64,000 nucleotides of DNA from Pseudomonadota bacterium (GCA_020161775.1 JAIUOW010000022.1:1-64000); one strand, 5' to 3'; positions 16,709-26,166 are shown, counted from the first letter of the stretch. Translations and numbers: made by a program. Notes: generated by a model not told the origin, from the sequence alone.

Positions 16709-17479
16709 ATGAGTCTGCTAGCTACCCAGGACTTGACCATCCGCTTTGGCGGCCATGTGGCGGTCAACAACGTGACCTGCGCTTTCCAGCCGGGCACGCT
16801 GACCGCCATCGTGGGCCCCAACGGCGCGGGCAAGACGACCTACTTCAACCTGATCTCCGGCCAGCTCAAGGCCACCAGCGGCACGGTGTCGCTGGATGGC
16901 CGCGACCTGTCTGGCCTGACCCCGTCGGCGCGCACGCGCGCCGGCCTGGGCCGGGCTTTCCAGCTGACCAACCTGTTTCCCAACCTCACGGTGCTGGAGA
17001 ACGTGCGCCTGGCCGTGCAGGCCACGCGCGACGGCAAGCACCGCCGGGGCCTGAACCTGTGGAGCATCTGGAGCGACCACGCCGCGCTGACGAACCGCGC
17101 GCTGGAGATCCTGGACGCCGTGTCCATGGCCGACCGGCAGCAGGCCACGGTGGCCAGCCTGCCGCATGGGGACCAGCGCAAGCTCGAAGTGGCGCTGCTG
17201 ATGGCGCTGGAGTCCACCGTCTTCATGTTTGACGAACCCACGGCCGGCATGAACGCGGCCGAGGCGCCGGTGATCCTGAACCTGATCCGCCAGCTGAAGA
17301 ACGACAAGACCAAGACCATCCTGCTGGTGGAGCACAAGATGGACGTGGTGCGTGAGCTGGCCGACCGCATCATCGTGCTGCACAACGGCACCCTGGTGGC
17401 CGATGGCGACCCGGCCACGGTGATCGCTTCCCCCGTGGTGCAAGAGGCTTACCTGGGCGTTGCCAAGGAGGCCGCATGA
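16709..17479 (+). CDS. livG: Liv-type ABC transporter ATP-binding protein (LivG-like)
   Basis: The 256-residue ATPase has Walker A GPNGAGKTT (about 36-44), the extended LivG-type insert (NLTVLENVRLAVQATRDGKH), a signature motif altered to LPHGDQRKLEVALLM instead of LSGGQ, and Walker B TVFMFDEPTAGMN. The LSGG-to-LPHG change is common in LivG proteins. It pairs with the LivF-type ATPase to energise the LivHM channel. AAGGAG lies just before the ATG. Its stop codon overlaps a 21-codon mini-ORF leading into livF. Confidence 0.9.
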   Translation: MSLLATQDLTIRFGGHVAVNNVTCAFQPGTLTAIVGPNGAGKTTYFNLISGQLKATSGTVSLDGRDLSGLTPSARTRAGLGRAFQLTNLFPNLTVLENVRLAVQATRDGKHRRGLNLWSIWSDHAALTNRALEILDAVSMADRQQATVASLPHGDQRKLEVALLMALESTVFMFDEPTAGMNAAEAPVILNLIRQLKNDKTKTILLVEHKMDVVRELADRIIVLHNGTLVADGDPATVIASPVVQEAYLGVAKEAA

Positions 17480-17541
17480 GTCGCAGGGCCGCTCCCAAGA
17501 CGAATAGCACCGCAGCGCGCAGCGCGGAGGTTTTGCTATGA
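17476..17541 (+). CDS. 21-codon mini-ORF bridging livG and livF
   Basis: The frame starts ATGAGTCGC with its ATG overlapping the livG stop (ATGA) and ends at a TGA overlapping the livF ATG (ATGA). The peptide begins MSRRAAPKTN. A GCGGAGG inside it serves as the livF ribosome site. It most likely couples translation of livF to livG across a 58-base gap; a functional peptide is unlikely. I recall similar short inserts in other Comamonadaceae operons, which suggests a small dispersed element. Confidence 0.5.
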   Translation: MSRRAAPKTNSTAARSAEVLL

Positions 17542-18263
17542 GCAATAACCTTTTGGAGCTTTCCGGCGTGCACACGCACATCGGGGCGTACCACATCCTT
17601 CATGGCGTGGACCTGGCCGTGCCGCGCGGGCAACTGACGATGCTGCTGGGCCGCAACGGCGCGGGCAAGACCACCACGTTGCGGACCATCATGGGCCTGT
17701 GGCAGGCATCCCAGGGCAGCGTGCGCTTCAACGACAACGACATCACGAAGCTGAACACGCCGCAGATTGCCGGCATGAACATCGCCTACGTGCCCGAGGC
17801 CATGGGCATCTTCTCGGACCTGACGGTCAAGGAAAACATGCTGCTGGCCGCGCGCGGCGCCAGGACCGCCAGCCAGATGGACGACGCCCGGCTGAAGTGG
17901 ATCTTTGGCCTGTTCCCGGCAGTGGAAAAGTTCTGGAACCACCCGGCCGGCAAATTGTCGGGCGGGCAAAAGCAGATGCTGGCGGTGTCGCGCGCCATCG
18001 TGGAGCCGCGCGAGCTGCTCATCATCGACGAGCCCAGCAAGGGCCTGGCGCCCGCGATCATCAACAACATGATCGACGCCTTTGCCCAGCTCAAGGCCAG
18101 CGGCGTGACCATTTTGCTGGTGGAGCAGAACTTCAACTTTGCCAAGCGCCTGGGCGATACCGTGGCCGTGATGGACAACGGTGTCGTGGTGCACGCGGGT
18201 GGCATGAAAGAACTCGCTGAAGACGAAGCCCTTCAGACCTCGCTGCTGGGGCTGGCACTATGA
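17538..18263 (+). CDS. livF: Liv-type ABC transporter ATP-binding protein (LivF-like)
   Basis: The 241-residue ATPase has Walker A GRNGAGKTTT, a Q-loop near MGLWQASQG, the signature LSGGQKQMLAVSRAI and Walker B LLIIDEPSKGLAP, followed by the switch histidine region replaced by VEQN as is usual in LivF. It is the second ATPase of the importer. The gene overlaps the 21-codon ORF upstream and the livH start downstream (ATGA), so the four genes form one translationally coupled operon. Confidence 0.9.
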   Translation: MSNNLLELSGVHTHIGAYHILHGVDLAVPRGQLTMLLGRNGAGKTTTLRTIMGLWQASQGSVRFNDNDITKLNTPQIAGMNIAYVPEAMGIFSDLTVKENMLLAARGARTASQMDDARLKWIFGLFPAVEKFWNHPAGKLSGGQKQMLAVSRAIVEPRELLIIDEPSKGLAPAIINNMIDAFAQLKASGVTILLVEQNFNFAKRLGDTVAVMDNGVVVHAGGMKELAEDEALQTSLLGLAL

Positions 18264-19243
18264 AAAACCTTGATTTCGACTGGAAGCCGCTGGCGCTCGT
18301 GCCGGTGCTGTCGCTGCTGGCCCTGCCCCTGATCGGCTCGGGCTCCACCTGGCTCACGCTCACCGTGGCGGGCCTGGCCATGGGCATGATCATCTTCATC
18401 ATTGCCTCGGGCCTGACGCTGGTGTTCGGCCTGATGGACGTGCTGAACTTTGGCCATGGCGTGTTCATCGCCTTGGGCGCGTACGTCGCCACGTCCGTGC
18501 TGGCCGGCATGGGTGACTGGACATCGTCTGCCGAGCTGTGGCGCAACCTGGTGGCGCTGGCGCTGGCCATGACGGTGGGCATGATGGTGGCCGGCGCGGT
18601 CGGCGTGGCGTTCGAGCGTGTGATCGTGCGGCCGGTGTATGGCCAGCACCTGAAGCAAATCCTCATCACCATGGGCGGCATGATCATTGGTGAAGAGCTC
18701 ATCAAGGTGATCTGGGGCCCGCAGCAGATTGCGCTGCCCATGCCCGAAGCGCTGCGCGGCTCGTTGCTGCTGGGTGATGCGTCCATCGAGCGTTACCGCG
18801 TGGTGGCGGTGCTGGTGGGCGTGGCGGTGTTCGCGATTTTGGCCTGGACGCTGAGCCGCACCAAGATCGGCCTGTTGATCCGCGCCGGCGTGCAGGACCG
18901 CGAGATGGTCGAGTCACTCGGCTACCGCATCCGCCGCCTGTTCGTGGGTGTGTTCGTGGTGGGCAGCGCGCTGGCCGGCCTGGGCGGCGTGATGTGGGGC
19001 CTGTACCAGCAAAGCGTGACGCCGCAGATGGGCGCGCAGGTCAACATCCTGATCTTCATCGTGATCATCATTGGCGGGCTGGGCTCGACCGGGGGGGCGC
19101 TGATCGGTGCGCTGCTGGTGGGGCTGATGGCCAACTACACCGGCTTCCTCGCGCCCAAAGTGGCGCTGTTTTCCAACATCGCGCTGATGGTGGCGGTGCT
19201 GTTGTGGCGCCCGCAGGGCGTGTACCCCGTCACGAACCGATAG
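18260..19243 (+). CDS. livH: Liv-type ABC transporter permease (LivH-like)
   Basis: The 327-residue protein has about eight hydrophobic helices and the LivH hallmarks: GLTLVFGLMDVLNFGHGVFIALGAY in the first third and the EAA-like coupling segment around GVQDREMVESLGYRIRRLFV, then IGGLGSTGGALIGALLVGL near the end. With LivM it forms the inner-membrane pore. The start codon overlaps the livF stop. The C-terminus ends in a short PVTNR tail. Confidence 0.9.
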   Translation: MKNLDFDWKPLALVPVLSLLALPLIGSGSTWLTLTVAGLAMGMIIFIIASGLTLVFGLMDVLNFGHGVFIALGAYVATSVLAGMGDWTSSAELWRNLVALALAMTVGMMVAGAVGVAFERVIVRPVYGQHLKQILITMGGMIIGEELIKVIWGPQQIALPMPEALRGSLLLGDASIERYRVVAVLVGVAVFAILAWTLSRTKIGLLIRAGVQDREMVESLGYRIRRLFVGVFVVGSALAGLGGVMWGLYQQSVTPQMGAQVNILIFIVIIIGGLGSTGGALIGALLVGLMANYTGFLAPKVALFSNIALMVAVLLWRPQGVYPVTNR

Positions 19244-19254
19244 GGGACAACATC

Positions 19255-20334
19255 ATGCTCAACCGAATCCTCTCCAACGATTTCCCGCGCAGCAAGTTCC
19301 TGGCCGCCATCCTGGTCGTGCTGCTGCTGGGCCTGGCGTTCGCGCCGTTCATCTTCCCCGGCGTCAAGGCGCTGTCGGTGGCCGCCAAGGTGCTGGTGTT
19401 CATCGTGCTGGTGGCCAGCTTCGACCTGCTCCTGGGCTACACCGGCATCGTGAGCTTTGCGCACACGATGTTCTTCGGCATCGGCGCCTACGGCATTGCC
19501 ATCACCAGCACGCGCTATGGCGCGAGCTGGGAATCGCTGCTGCTGGGGCTGGCCGCGTCGCTGGCCGTGTCGTTCGTGCTGTCGCTGGCCGTGGGCCTGT
19601 TCTCGCTGCGCGTGCGGGCCATCTTCTTTGCCATGATCACGCTGGCCGTGGCGGCGGCGTTCCAGACCCTGGCGTCGCAGCTGTCGGACCTGACCGGTGG
19701 TGAAGACGGCCTGAGCTTCAAGCTGCCCGCGCTTTTGATGCCCAGTACCCAGTTCATGGAGCAACCCCTGCTGGGCGTCAGCGTGGACGGCCGGCTGCTT
19801 ACCTACTACCTGCTGTTCATCACGGCGCTGGTGCTGTTGCTGGCGCTGCTGCGCATCGTGAATTCACCGTTTGGCCGCGTGTTGCAGGCCATCCGCGAGA
19901 ACGAATTCCGGGCCGAAGCCATCGGCTACCGCGTGGTGGTGTACCGCACCACGTCCAGCGTGCTGTCGGCGTTGTTTGCCTGTGCTGCGGGCGCCATGCT
20001 GGCGCTCTGGCTGCGCTACAACGGGCCCGATACGTCCCTCAGCTTTGAAATCATGATCGACGTGCTGCTGATCGTGGTGATTGGCGGCATGGGCACGATG
20101 TATGGCGCGGCCATCGGATCGGTGGTGTTCCTGGTGGCCCAGAGCTACCTGCAGGACTTGTTGCGCCTCGCCAGCCAGGCCGCGTCCGGCATTCCCATGC
20201 TGTCTGCCTTGCTCTCGCCCGACCGCTGGCTGCTGTGGCTGGGCCTGCTGTTCGTTCTCTCTGTTTACTACTTCCCCACCGGCGTTGTGGGGCGGCTTCG
20301 TGCCGCGACTGCCAGGGATTCATTGAAGAAATAA
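19255..20334 (+). CDS. livM: Liv-type ABC transporter permease (LivM-like)
   Basis: The 359-residue protein has about nine helices; DLLLGYTGIVSFAHTMFFGIGAY is the LivM equivalent of the LivH motif, and the coupling helix lies around IRENEFRAEAIGYRVVVYR, followed by IGGMGTMYGAAIGSVVF. It partners LivH. I chose the ATG at 19255, which follows GGGGAC and gives the expected N-terminus; a longer frame upstream only shadows livH. It is followed 13 bases later by the second binding-protein gene. Confidence 0.9.
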   Translation: MLNRILSNDFPRSKFLAAILVVLLLGLAFAPFIFPGVKALSVAAKVLVFIVLVASFDLLLGYTGIVSFAHTMFFGIGAYGIAITSTRYGASWESLLLGLAASLAVSFVLSLAVGLFSLRVRAIFFAMITLAVAAAFQTLASQLSDLTGGEDGLSFKLPALLMPSTQFMEQPLLGVSVDGRLLTYYLLFITALVLLLALLRIVNSPFGRVLQAIRENEFRAEAIGYRVVVYRTTSSVLSALFACAAGAMLALWLRYNGPDTSLSFEIMIDVLLIVVIGGMGTMYGAAIGSVVFLVAQSYLQDLLRLASQAASGIPMLSALLSPDRWLLWLGLLFVLSVYYFPTGVVGRLRAATARDSLKK

Positions 20335-20347
20335 CTGGAGACAAGCC

Positions 20348-21481
20348 ATGACATTCTGGAAATCACTGGGTACCTGCGTGCTGGCCTCGCTGGCGCTGGT
20401 CATGCCCGCCGCCAAGGCGCAGGACATCGTGGTCGGGCAGGTTGCGCCGCTGTCGGGCGTGCTGGCCAGCACCGGCGCGCAGATGGTGCTGGGCGGTCGC
20501 ATCTACTTTGACCACATCAACAGCAAAGGCGGCATCCACGGCGCGAAGATCCGCCAGGTGGTGATGGACGATGCCTACAAGGTCGATGAAACCGTGCGCC
20601 TGACCCAGGAACTGTTGGCCCGGCCCGAGGTGGTGGCGCTGTACGGCTTTGCCGGGACCGCCAACGTGGGCAAGCTGCTGGCCGATGGCGTGCTGGAGCA
20701 GGGCGGGGCGGCGCTGGTGGCGCCCTACACCGGTGGCGAGCCGCTGCGCAGTCCGTTCAACCCCTGGATCTACCACGTGCGCGCGGGCTACGCGGACGAG
20801 GCCGAGCACATGGTGCAGCAGGTCACCACACTGGGCATGAACCGCGTGGCCGTGATGTACCAGGACGACGGCTTTGGCAAGGCCGGCCTGGTGGGCGTGG
20901 AGGCAGCGCTGGCCAAGCGCGGGCTGAAGCTGACCGTGGCGGCCGGCTACGAGCGCAACACCGACAAGGTGGACGACGCCGTGAAGAAGATCAAGGCGTC
21001 CGATGCGCAGGCGATCATCATGATCTCCATCAACAAGCCCACGGCTGCGTTCATCAAGCGCTACCGCGAGTCGGGTGGCGGCGCGCAGCTGTACAACATC
21101 TCGGTGGTGGACCCGGCGGAGCTGGTCAAGCTGGCGGGCCTGAAGAACGCGCATGGCCTGGGCATCAGCCAGGTGGTGCCGTACCCCTACATGCCCAACC
21201 TGCCTGTGATCCGTGAATACCAGGCGCTGCTGGCCAAACATGCGCCCAACGAACTGGTGAACTACACGAGCTTCGAGCAGTTCCTGGGGGCCAAGGTGCT
21301 GGTGGAGGCGCTGCGCCGCGCCGGCCCCAAGCCCACGCGCGCCAAGGTGGCAAAGGCCCTGGAAACACTGGGCGCCTACGACCTGGGCGGCGTGACGGTC
21401 AATTACTCGCCCGACAACCGGGTGGGGTCGCGTTACGTGGAAGTGACCGTCATCGGCAGCACCGGCAAGCTGCTGAAGTAA
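20348..21481 (+). CDS. second Liv-type substrate-binding protein of the locus
   Basis: The 377-residue periplasmic protein has a signal peptide (MTFWKSLGTCVLASLALVMP, cleavage near AKAQ) and a Peripla_BP_6 fold starting DIVVGQVAPLSGVLASTGAQ, with YGFAGTANVGKLLADGVLEQ and YQDDGFGKAGLVGVEAALAK later. It is clearly different in sequence from the first binding protein, so the single LivGFHM-type channel may accept two ligands. It is co-transcribed with livM (CTGGAG ribosome site, 13-base gap) and precedes the alpha/beta hydrolase gene by 65 bases. Confidence 0.9.
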   Translation: MTFWKSLGTCVLASLALVMPAAKAQDIVVGQVAPLSGVLASTGAQMVLGGRIYFDHINSKGGIHGAKIRQVVMDDAYKVDETVRLTQELLARPEVVALYGFAGTANVGKLLADGVLEQGGAALVAPYTGGEPLRSPFNPWIYHVRAGYADEAEHMVQQVTTLGMNRVAVMYQDDGFGKAGLVGVEAALAKRGLKLTVAAGYERNTDKVDDAVKKIKASDAQAIIMISINKPTAAFIKRYRESGGGAQLYNISVVDPAELVKLAGLKNAHGLGISQVVPYPYMPNLPVIREYQALLAKHAPNELVNYTSFEQFLGAKVLVEALRRAGPKPTRAKVAKALETLGAYDLGGVTVNYSPDNRVGSRYVEVTVIGSTGKLLK

Positions 21482-21546
21482 CGGCGCGCGCCCGTGTACG
21501 GCACAAGCACAAGAACAAACACAACAGCAAAGCGGAGGCACACGCC

Positions 21547-22440
21547 ATGACCTGCACATCCAGCTACGCGACCTGCGCAGGCCGCGAGATCCACTACACC
21601 GAATGGGGCGCCCAGCACGGGCGCACCGTGATCGCCTGGCATGGCCTGGCCCGCACCGGGCGCGACATGGACGAACTGGCCGCGCACATGGCCGGGCGTG
21701 GCTGGCGCGTGATCTGCCCCGACACCATTGGCCGCGGCCTGAGCCAGTGGGCGGCGGACCCGCACGACGAATACCGGCTGGCGTTTTACGCGCGCATCGC
21801 GGCCGACCTGATGGACCGGCTGCATGTGGATGAAGCCCATTGGGTGGGTACGTCCATGGGCGGCGCCATTGGTACCGTGTGTGCGGCCGGCTTGCTGCAG
21901 CCCCAGCTCAAGGGCCGCATCAAGAGCCTGGTGCTCAATGACAATGCGCCCAAGCTGGCCGCGCCCGCGGTGGAGCGGATCAAGGCCTACGCAGGCAACC
22001 CGCCCGCGTTCGCCACCATTGCCGAGCTGGAGGCCTTTTTCCGTCAGGTGTACAAGCCCTACGGGTTTCTGACCGACGCGCAATGGCGCCGGCTGACCGA
22101 AACCTCCACGCGCCGCCTGCCCGATGGCCGCGTGACGCCGCATTACGACCCGGCCATGGTGCGCCAGTTCATCGACCACCCGGCCGACTACGACCTGTGG
22201 GAGCACTACGACGCGCTTGAGATTCCCGTGCTTTGCCTGCGTGGCGAGGACTCGGACCTCGTGCTGTCAGAGACCACCGACGAAATGCGCCGCCGGGGGC
22301 CGGGCGCGCGCGGCCTGGCCCATGTGATCGAAGTGCCCGGCTGCGGCCATGCGCCAGCCCTGAACGTGAGCGCGCAGCTGGACGCGGTGTCAGGCTTTAT
22401 TGAATCGGTCTGCGAGCGCGAGCTGCTGTCCAATCACTGA
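21547..22440 (+). CDS. alpha/beta-fold hydrolase
   Basis: The 297-residue cytoplasmic enzyme lacks a signal peptide. It has the alpha/beta hydrolase elements: oxyanion WHGLARTG (H32-G33), nucleophile elbow GTSMGG (S103), an acid in the [11 protein letters not shown] strand end, and the catalytic histidine in GCGHAPALN. Substrate cannot be deduced; esterase, C-C hydrolase or thioesterase-type activities are possible. As the last gene of the liv-type operon (CGGAGG ribosome site), it may process the imported compound; hydrolysis of short hydroxybutyrate oligomers would fit the nearby depolymerase. Its end overlaps the hemH end by 7 bases. Confidence 0.82.
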   Translation: MTCTSSYATCAGREIHYTEWGAQHGRTVIAWHGLARTGRDMDELAAHMAGRGWRVICPDTIGRGLSQWAADPHDEYRLAFYARIAADLMDRLHVDEAHWVGTSMGGAIGTVCAAGLLQPQLKGRIKSLVLNDNAPKLAAPAVERIKAYAGNPPAFATIAELEAFFRQVYKPYGFLTDAQWRRLTETSTRRLPDGRVTPHYDPAMVRQFIDHPADYDLWEHYDALEIPVLCLRGEDSDLVLSETTDEMRRRGPGARGLAHVIEVPGCGHAPALNVSAQLDAVSGFIESVCERELLSNH

Positions 22441-23537
22441 GCGGCGCCCAGCGCCAGCGCCGCCGCCCGGCTGCCGGCCAGTGCCGCGCCGTCCGCGCTG
22501 CCTTGCGTGGGCCAGCCGGCCAGGTGTTGCGCGCTGATGCCCGCCAGCGCCTCTATCCAGGCCGCGTCGCCGTTCAGGCAGGGGATGTAGTGGAACGCCT
22601 TGCCCCCTGCATGCAGGAAGGCCTCGCGCGCTTCCATGTTGATTTCCTCCAGCGTCTCCAGGCAGTCGCTGGTGAAGCCGGGGCACACCACGTCCACCCG
22701 CTGCGTGCCCGCCTGGGCCAGCGCCACCAGGGTGGGCTCGGTGTAGGGCTCCAGCCATTTGGCCTTGCCAAAGCGTGACTGGAAAGTGACCTTGTAGCGG
22801 TCCTTGCCGATGCCCAGAGCGCTGGCCAGCAGCCGGCCTGTCTTGTGGCATTCGCAGTGATACGGGTCGCCCAGTTGCAGCGTGCGCTCGGGTACGCCGT
22901 GAAAACTCATCACCAGCTGGTCAGGTTGGCCGTGGGCATCCCAATGGGTGCGGATGCGCGCTGCCAGGGCGGCGATGTAGCCGGCGTCGTCGTGGTAACG
23001 CTGCACAAAGCGCAGCTCGGGGATGTTGCGCGTGCGTGCCGCCCACTCATAGACCGCGTCACACACGCTGGCGGTGGTGGTGCCACTGTACTGCGGGTAG
23101 GCGGGCACGATCAGGACGCGCGTGGCGCCATCGGCCTTCAGGGCGTCCAGTTCGGCGGCAATCGACGGGTTGCCGTAGCGCATGGCATAGCGCACCACCA
23201 CGTCATGGGCCTGTGCCGCCAGGGCGCTGCCCAGGGCCTGCGCCTGCCGTTCAGTCCACACCTTCAGGGGCGAGCCCTCTGGCGTCCAGATGCTGGCGTA
23301 CTTCTGCGCCGATTTGGCCGGCCGCACACGCAGGATGATGCCGTGCAGGATGGGCAGCCAGACGATGCGGGGGATTTCCACCACGCGCGGATCGCTCAGG
23401 AATTGCGCCAGGTAGCGGCGCACCGCGGCGGCCGTGGGCGCATCGGGCGTACCCAGGTTGCACAGCAGCACGCCGGTCCGGCCGGGCTGGCCGTGCTGGT
23501 AGGCCGGTTCGCTTCGATAGGGGGAGGGCAGGGGCAT
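22434..23537 (-). CDS. hemH: ferrochelatase
   Basis: The 367-residue enzyme inserts Fe2+ into protoporphyrin IX, the last step of heme synthesis. Family markers are [14 protein letters not shown] at the start, the [19 protein letters not shown] region, [28 protein letters not shown] with the active-site histidine replaced in position by the later [12 protein letters not shown] (His), and [18 protein letters not shown] containing the essential glutamate. Length matches proteobacterial HemH. The start lies 18 bases from the divergent HAD gene, so the two promoters share a very short region. Confidence 0.93.
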   Translation of the reverse strand: MPLPSPYRSEPAYQHGQPGRTGVLLCNLGTPDAPTAAAVRRYLAQFLSDPRVVEIPRIVWLPILHGIILRVRPAKSAQKYASIWTPEGSPLKVWTERQAQALGSALAAQAHDVVVRYAMRYGNPSIAAELDALKADGATRVLIVPAYPQYSGTTTASVCDAVYEWAARTRNIPELRFVQRYHDDAGYIAALAARIRTHWDAHGQPDQLVMSFHGVPERTLQLGDPYHCECHKTGRLLASALGIGKDRYKVTFQSRFGKAKWLEPYTEPTLVALAQAGTQRVDVVCPGFTSDCLETLEEINMEAREAFLHAGGKAFHYIPCLNGDAAWIEALAGISAQHLAGWPTQGSADGAALAGSRAAALALGAAQ

Positions 23538-23555
23538 GAGGTATTCTCACAGACC

Positions 23556-24251
23556 ATGCTGGACATCTCAAAAATCAGGGCCATTTCCCTGGACCTGGAC
23601 GACACCCTGTGGCCGATCTGGCCCACCATCGAGCGTGCCGAGAAAGTCCTGCACGACTGGCTGAACGACCACGCCCCCATGGCGGCCGCGCTGTTTTCCA
23701 GCCCGACGGCGCTGCGCGAGATCCGCGACTACATGGCGGCCAACCGGCCTGACCTCAAGCACGACCTGAGCGCCGTGCGGCGCGAGTCCATCCGCCTGGC
23801 GCTGTACCGGGCTGGCGAGAACCCGCTGCTGGCTGACACCGCGTTCGAGGTGTTTTTTGCCGAGCGCCAGCGTGTGGAACTGTTTGACGACGTGCTGCCC
23901 GCGCTGGCGTTGCTGGCGCAGCGGTTCCCCGTCGTGAGCCTGTCCAACGGCAATGCGGACGTGCACCGCGTCGGCTTGGGCCAGTACTTCCAGGCGTCCA
24001 TCACCGCGCGCGAATTTGGCGTGGGCAAACCCGATCCGCGCATCTTCCATGCCGCTGCGGGCGCGGTGGACGTGAAGCCCGATGAGGTGCTGCACATCGG
24101 CGACGATGCCACGCTGGACGTGCTGGGCGCCATCAATAGCGGCATGCAGGCCGCCTGGGTCAACCGGGCCGACCACATGTGGCCGCATGACCAGGAGCCC
24201 CACCTGGTGCTGACCAACCTCACGGAGTTGTGCGAGCTGCTGCGGGTTTGA
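23556..24251 (+). CDS. HAD-superfamily hydrolase
   Basis: The 231-residue protein has the four HAD motifs: ISLDLDDTLW (motif I, nucleophile D in DLDDT), VSLSNGNAD (motif II), a lysine in FGVGKPDPRIFH (motif III) and HIGDDATLDVLG (motif IV). A helical cap of about 80 residues sits between motifs I and II, as in subfamily IA phosphatases. The substrate is a phosphorylated metabolite or nucleotide that cannot be told from sequence. I took the ATG giving MLDISKIRAI; the upstream frame belongs to the hemH shadow. It ends at the base before the convergent hpnD gene. Confidence 0.88.
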   Translation: MLDISKIRAISLDLDDTLWPIWPTIERAEKVLHDWLNDHAPMAAALFSSPTALREIRDYMAANRPDLKHDLSAVRRESIRLALYRAGENPLLADTAFEVFFAERQRVELFDDVLPALALLAQRFPVVSLSNGNADVHRVGLGQYFQASITAREFGVGKPDPRIFHAAAGAVDVKPDEVLHIGDDATLDVLGAINSGMQAAWVNRADHMWPHDQEPHLVLTNLTELCELLRV

Positions 24252-25091
24252 TCACAGCTTGCCCAGCGCCTGCACCCGCCAGGCCAGCCACAGCTTGCGC
24301 AGCGGCGTGAGGCTCACGCGCTGGTGCAGCACCTGGAAGTCATCGCGCTCGATTTCGCGCAGCAGGGTGCGGTAGATGCTGGCCATCATCAGCCCGGCCT
24401 TCTGCGGGCGGCGGTCGGCCTCGGGCAGCAGGGACAGGGCTTCGTCGTAATAGCGGTGCGCGCGCTCGGCCTGAAAGCGCATGAGCGCGACGAAGCGGTC
24501 TGAATAGGTGCGCTTGAGGATTTCATGCGCCTTCACGTCAAACTGCTGCAGCTCATTGACCGGCAGGTAGATGCGCCCGCGCAAGGAGTCTTCGCCCACG
24601 TCGCGGATGATGTTGGTCAGCTGGAAAGCCAGGCCCAGCTTGTGCGCATAGGCCGTGGTCTGTGCGTCGCTCTGGCCAAAGATGCGGGCCGACACCTCGC
24701 CCACGATGCCGGCCACCAGGTGGCAATAGCGTGACAGGCCGGCAAAGTCCAGGTAACGCGTCTGCTCCAGGTCCATCTGGCAGCCTTCGATCACGGCCAG
24801 CAGGTGGCGCGCTTCGATGCCGTAGTCAGGCGCCAGCGGCATCAGCGCCTTCATGACCGGGTGGATGGGTTCGCCCGCATAGGCGCGGGCCACTTCGCCC
24901 TGCCACCAGGCCAGCTTGGTGCGGGCAACGCCGGCGTCTTCCACCTCATCCACCACGTCATCGACCTCGCGGCAGAACGCATAAAAGGCGGTAATGGCGG
25001 CGCGCCGCGGCTTGGGCAGGAACAAGAAGGCGTAATAGAAGCTGCTGCCCGACGCGGCGGCTTTCTCCTGCACGTACTGTTGCGGTGTCAT
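24252..25091 (-). CDS. hpnD: presqualene diphosphate synthase (HpnD-like)
   Basis: The 279-residue enzyme joins two farnesyl diphosphates to presqualene diphosphate in the bacterial HpnCDE squalene route. It has both aspartate-rich motifs of the squalene/phytoene synthase family: CREVDDVVDEVED (about 41-53) and LTNIIRDVGEDSLRGR, plus DLEQTRYLDF before them. The start MTPQQYVQEKAAASGSSFYY is characteristic of HpnD. It lies 31 bases downstream of a second family member on the same strand, so both are probably co-transcribed. No hpnE or hopene cyclase gene is in the window. Confidence 0.88.
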   Translation of the reverse strand: MTPQQYVQEKAAASGSSFYYAFLFLPKPRRAAITAFYAFCREVDDVVDEVEDAGVARTKLAWWQGEVARAYAGEPIHPVMKALMPLAPDYGIEARHLLAVIEGCQMDLEQTRYLDFAGLSRYCHLVAGIVGEVSARIFGQSDAQTTAYAHKLGLAFQLTNIIRDVGEDSLRGRIYLPVNELQQFDVKAHEILKRTYSDRFVALMRFQAERAHRYYDEALSLLPEADRRPQKAGLMMASIYRTLLREIERDDFQVLHQRVSLTPLRKLWLAWRVQALGKL

Positions 25092-25122
25092 GCGGGTGAT
25101 TGTCCCATCGGGCGCGCGCGTT

Positions 25123-26142
25123 TCAGCCGCGCAGGCGGATAAACCCGGCTTGCAGCGGCCCGCGGGCCGCCAGCGTCACCGCCAGGCGCAGCAGGATCGC
25201 ACGGACTTCGTGGCGCGGCACTTTCACGCGTGTGTGCAGTGCGCCGGGGCCCGCCTGACGCAGCAGGGCCAGCGTGCGCGCCCCGATGAGCGCGGGCAAG
25301 GCGCTGGCGGCCCGCACGCGCCGGTGGTTCACGGCCATGCAGTAGGCCATGCCCTGGTCCAGCCGGGCGCCAGCCTGCGCCAGCCAATGGTTGTACACGG
25401 GGGCCAGATGCGCCAGATGCGCCGGATCGCGCGCCAGATCGGCCGGCGTCAGGCCGGCCGCCGCCAGCGCATCGGCCGGAAGGTAGCAGCGCCTCGCCGC
25501 CAGGTCCGCGCCCATGTCACGCAGGATGTTGATGAGCTGCAAGCCGCTGCCATAGGCACGGCCCAGCGCGCGCATCCGGTCCGCTGGCAGGCTGGCAAAG
25601 CCGGGCAGGTGGCGCATGCACAGGTCGGTCCAGAATTCACCCACGCAACCCGCCACCAGCCAGGTGTATTCGTCCAGCGCTTCGGCGTTGGCCAATGCGT
25701 GCACGGCGGGCCCGTTGCCAAAACGCGTGATGTCCAGCAACTGGCCGCGCGTGATGTGGCGCAGCACGGTGCGGATGTCGGCCTGGTCGGCGCCGTCCAG
25801 CGCATCCAGCCAGGCCAGGCATTGCGGCAGCGCCAGGATCAGGTCGCGTTCCTGCGGGTCCTGTTGCCGTGCCGCGAACGCGGTGGACAGATCGCCGATG
25901 GCTGCGCGCGCGCCAGCATCGCCCTCAATGGCCGCAGCGAGGACGCAGAGTTTTTCATGCCGCTCGGCGGCTGGCAGCTGCGCGGTGTCTGCGATCGTGT
26001 CTGTGGCCCGTGCCAGCAGGTAGGCGGCGGCCACGGGCTCGCGCAGCGGTGCCGGCAACAGACGGATCGAGACATAAAAAGACCGCGACACGCCGCGCAG
26101 AAGTGCCAGTTTGTCGGTGGGGTGAGGGGTGGATGTGAGCAT
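25123..26142 (-). CDS. squalene/phytoene synthase family protein
   Basis: The 339-residue protein has the first diphosphate-binding motif ARATDTIADT (about 45-54) and the second as LINILRDMGADLAARR, where the usual DxGED-type motif reads DMGAD. The N-terminus SRSFYVSIRLLPAPLREPV resembles squalene synthases more than HpnC. It could make presqualene diphosphate/squalene or act with HpnD. The C-terminal 70 residues are arginine- and alanine-rich with no clear membrane helix. The start has no strong ribosome site. It diverges from the RND pump genes. Confidence 0.8.
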   Translation of the reverse strand: MLTSTPHPTDKLALLRGVSRSFYVSIRLLPAPLREPVAAAYLLARATDTIADTAQLPAAERHEKLCVLAAAIEGDAGARAAIGDLSTAFAARQQDPQERDLILALPQCLAWLDALDGADQADIRTVLRHITRGQLLDITRFGNGPAVHALANAEALDEYTWLVAGCVGEFWTDLCMRHLPGFASLPADRMRALGRAYGSGLQLINILRDMGADLAARRCYLPADALAAAGLTPADLARDPAHLAHLAPVYNHWLAQAGARLDQGMAYCMAVNHRRVRAASALPALIGARTLALLRQAGPGALHTRVKVPRHEVRAILLRLAVTLAARGPLQAGFIRLRG

Positions 26143-26166
26143 GGTCGTCGGGCCTGAGATTGTCGC

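Noticed and set aside
22434-22440. The 7-base tail overlap of the hydrolase and hemH genes as a regulatory feature.
   Set aside because: Short convergent overlaps are common in dense genomes; no stem or motif is present.
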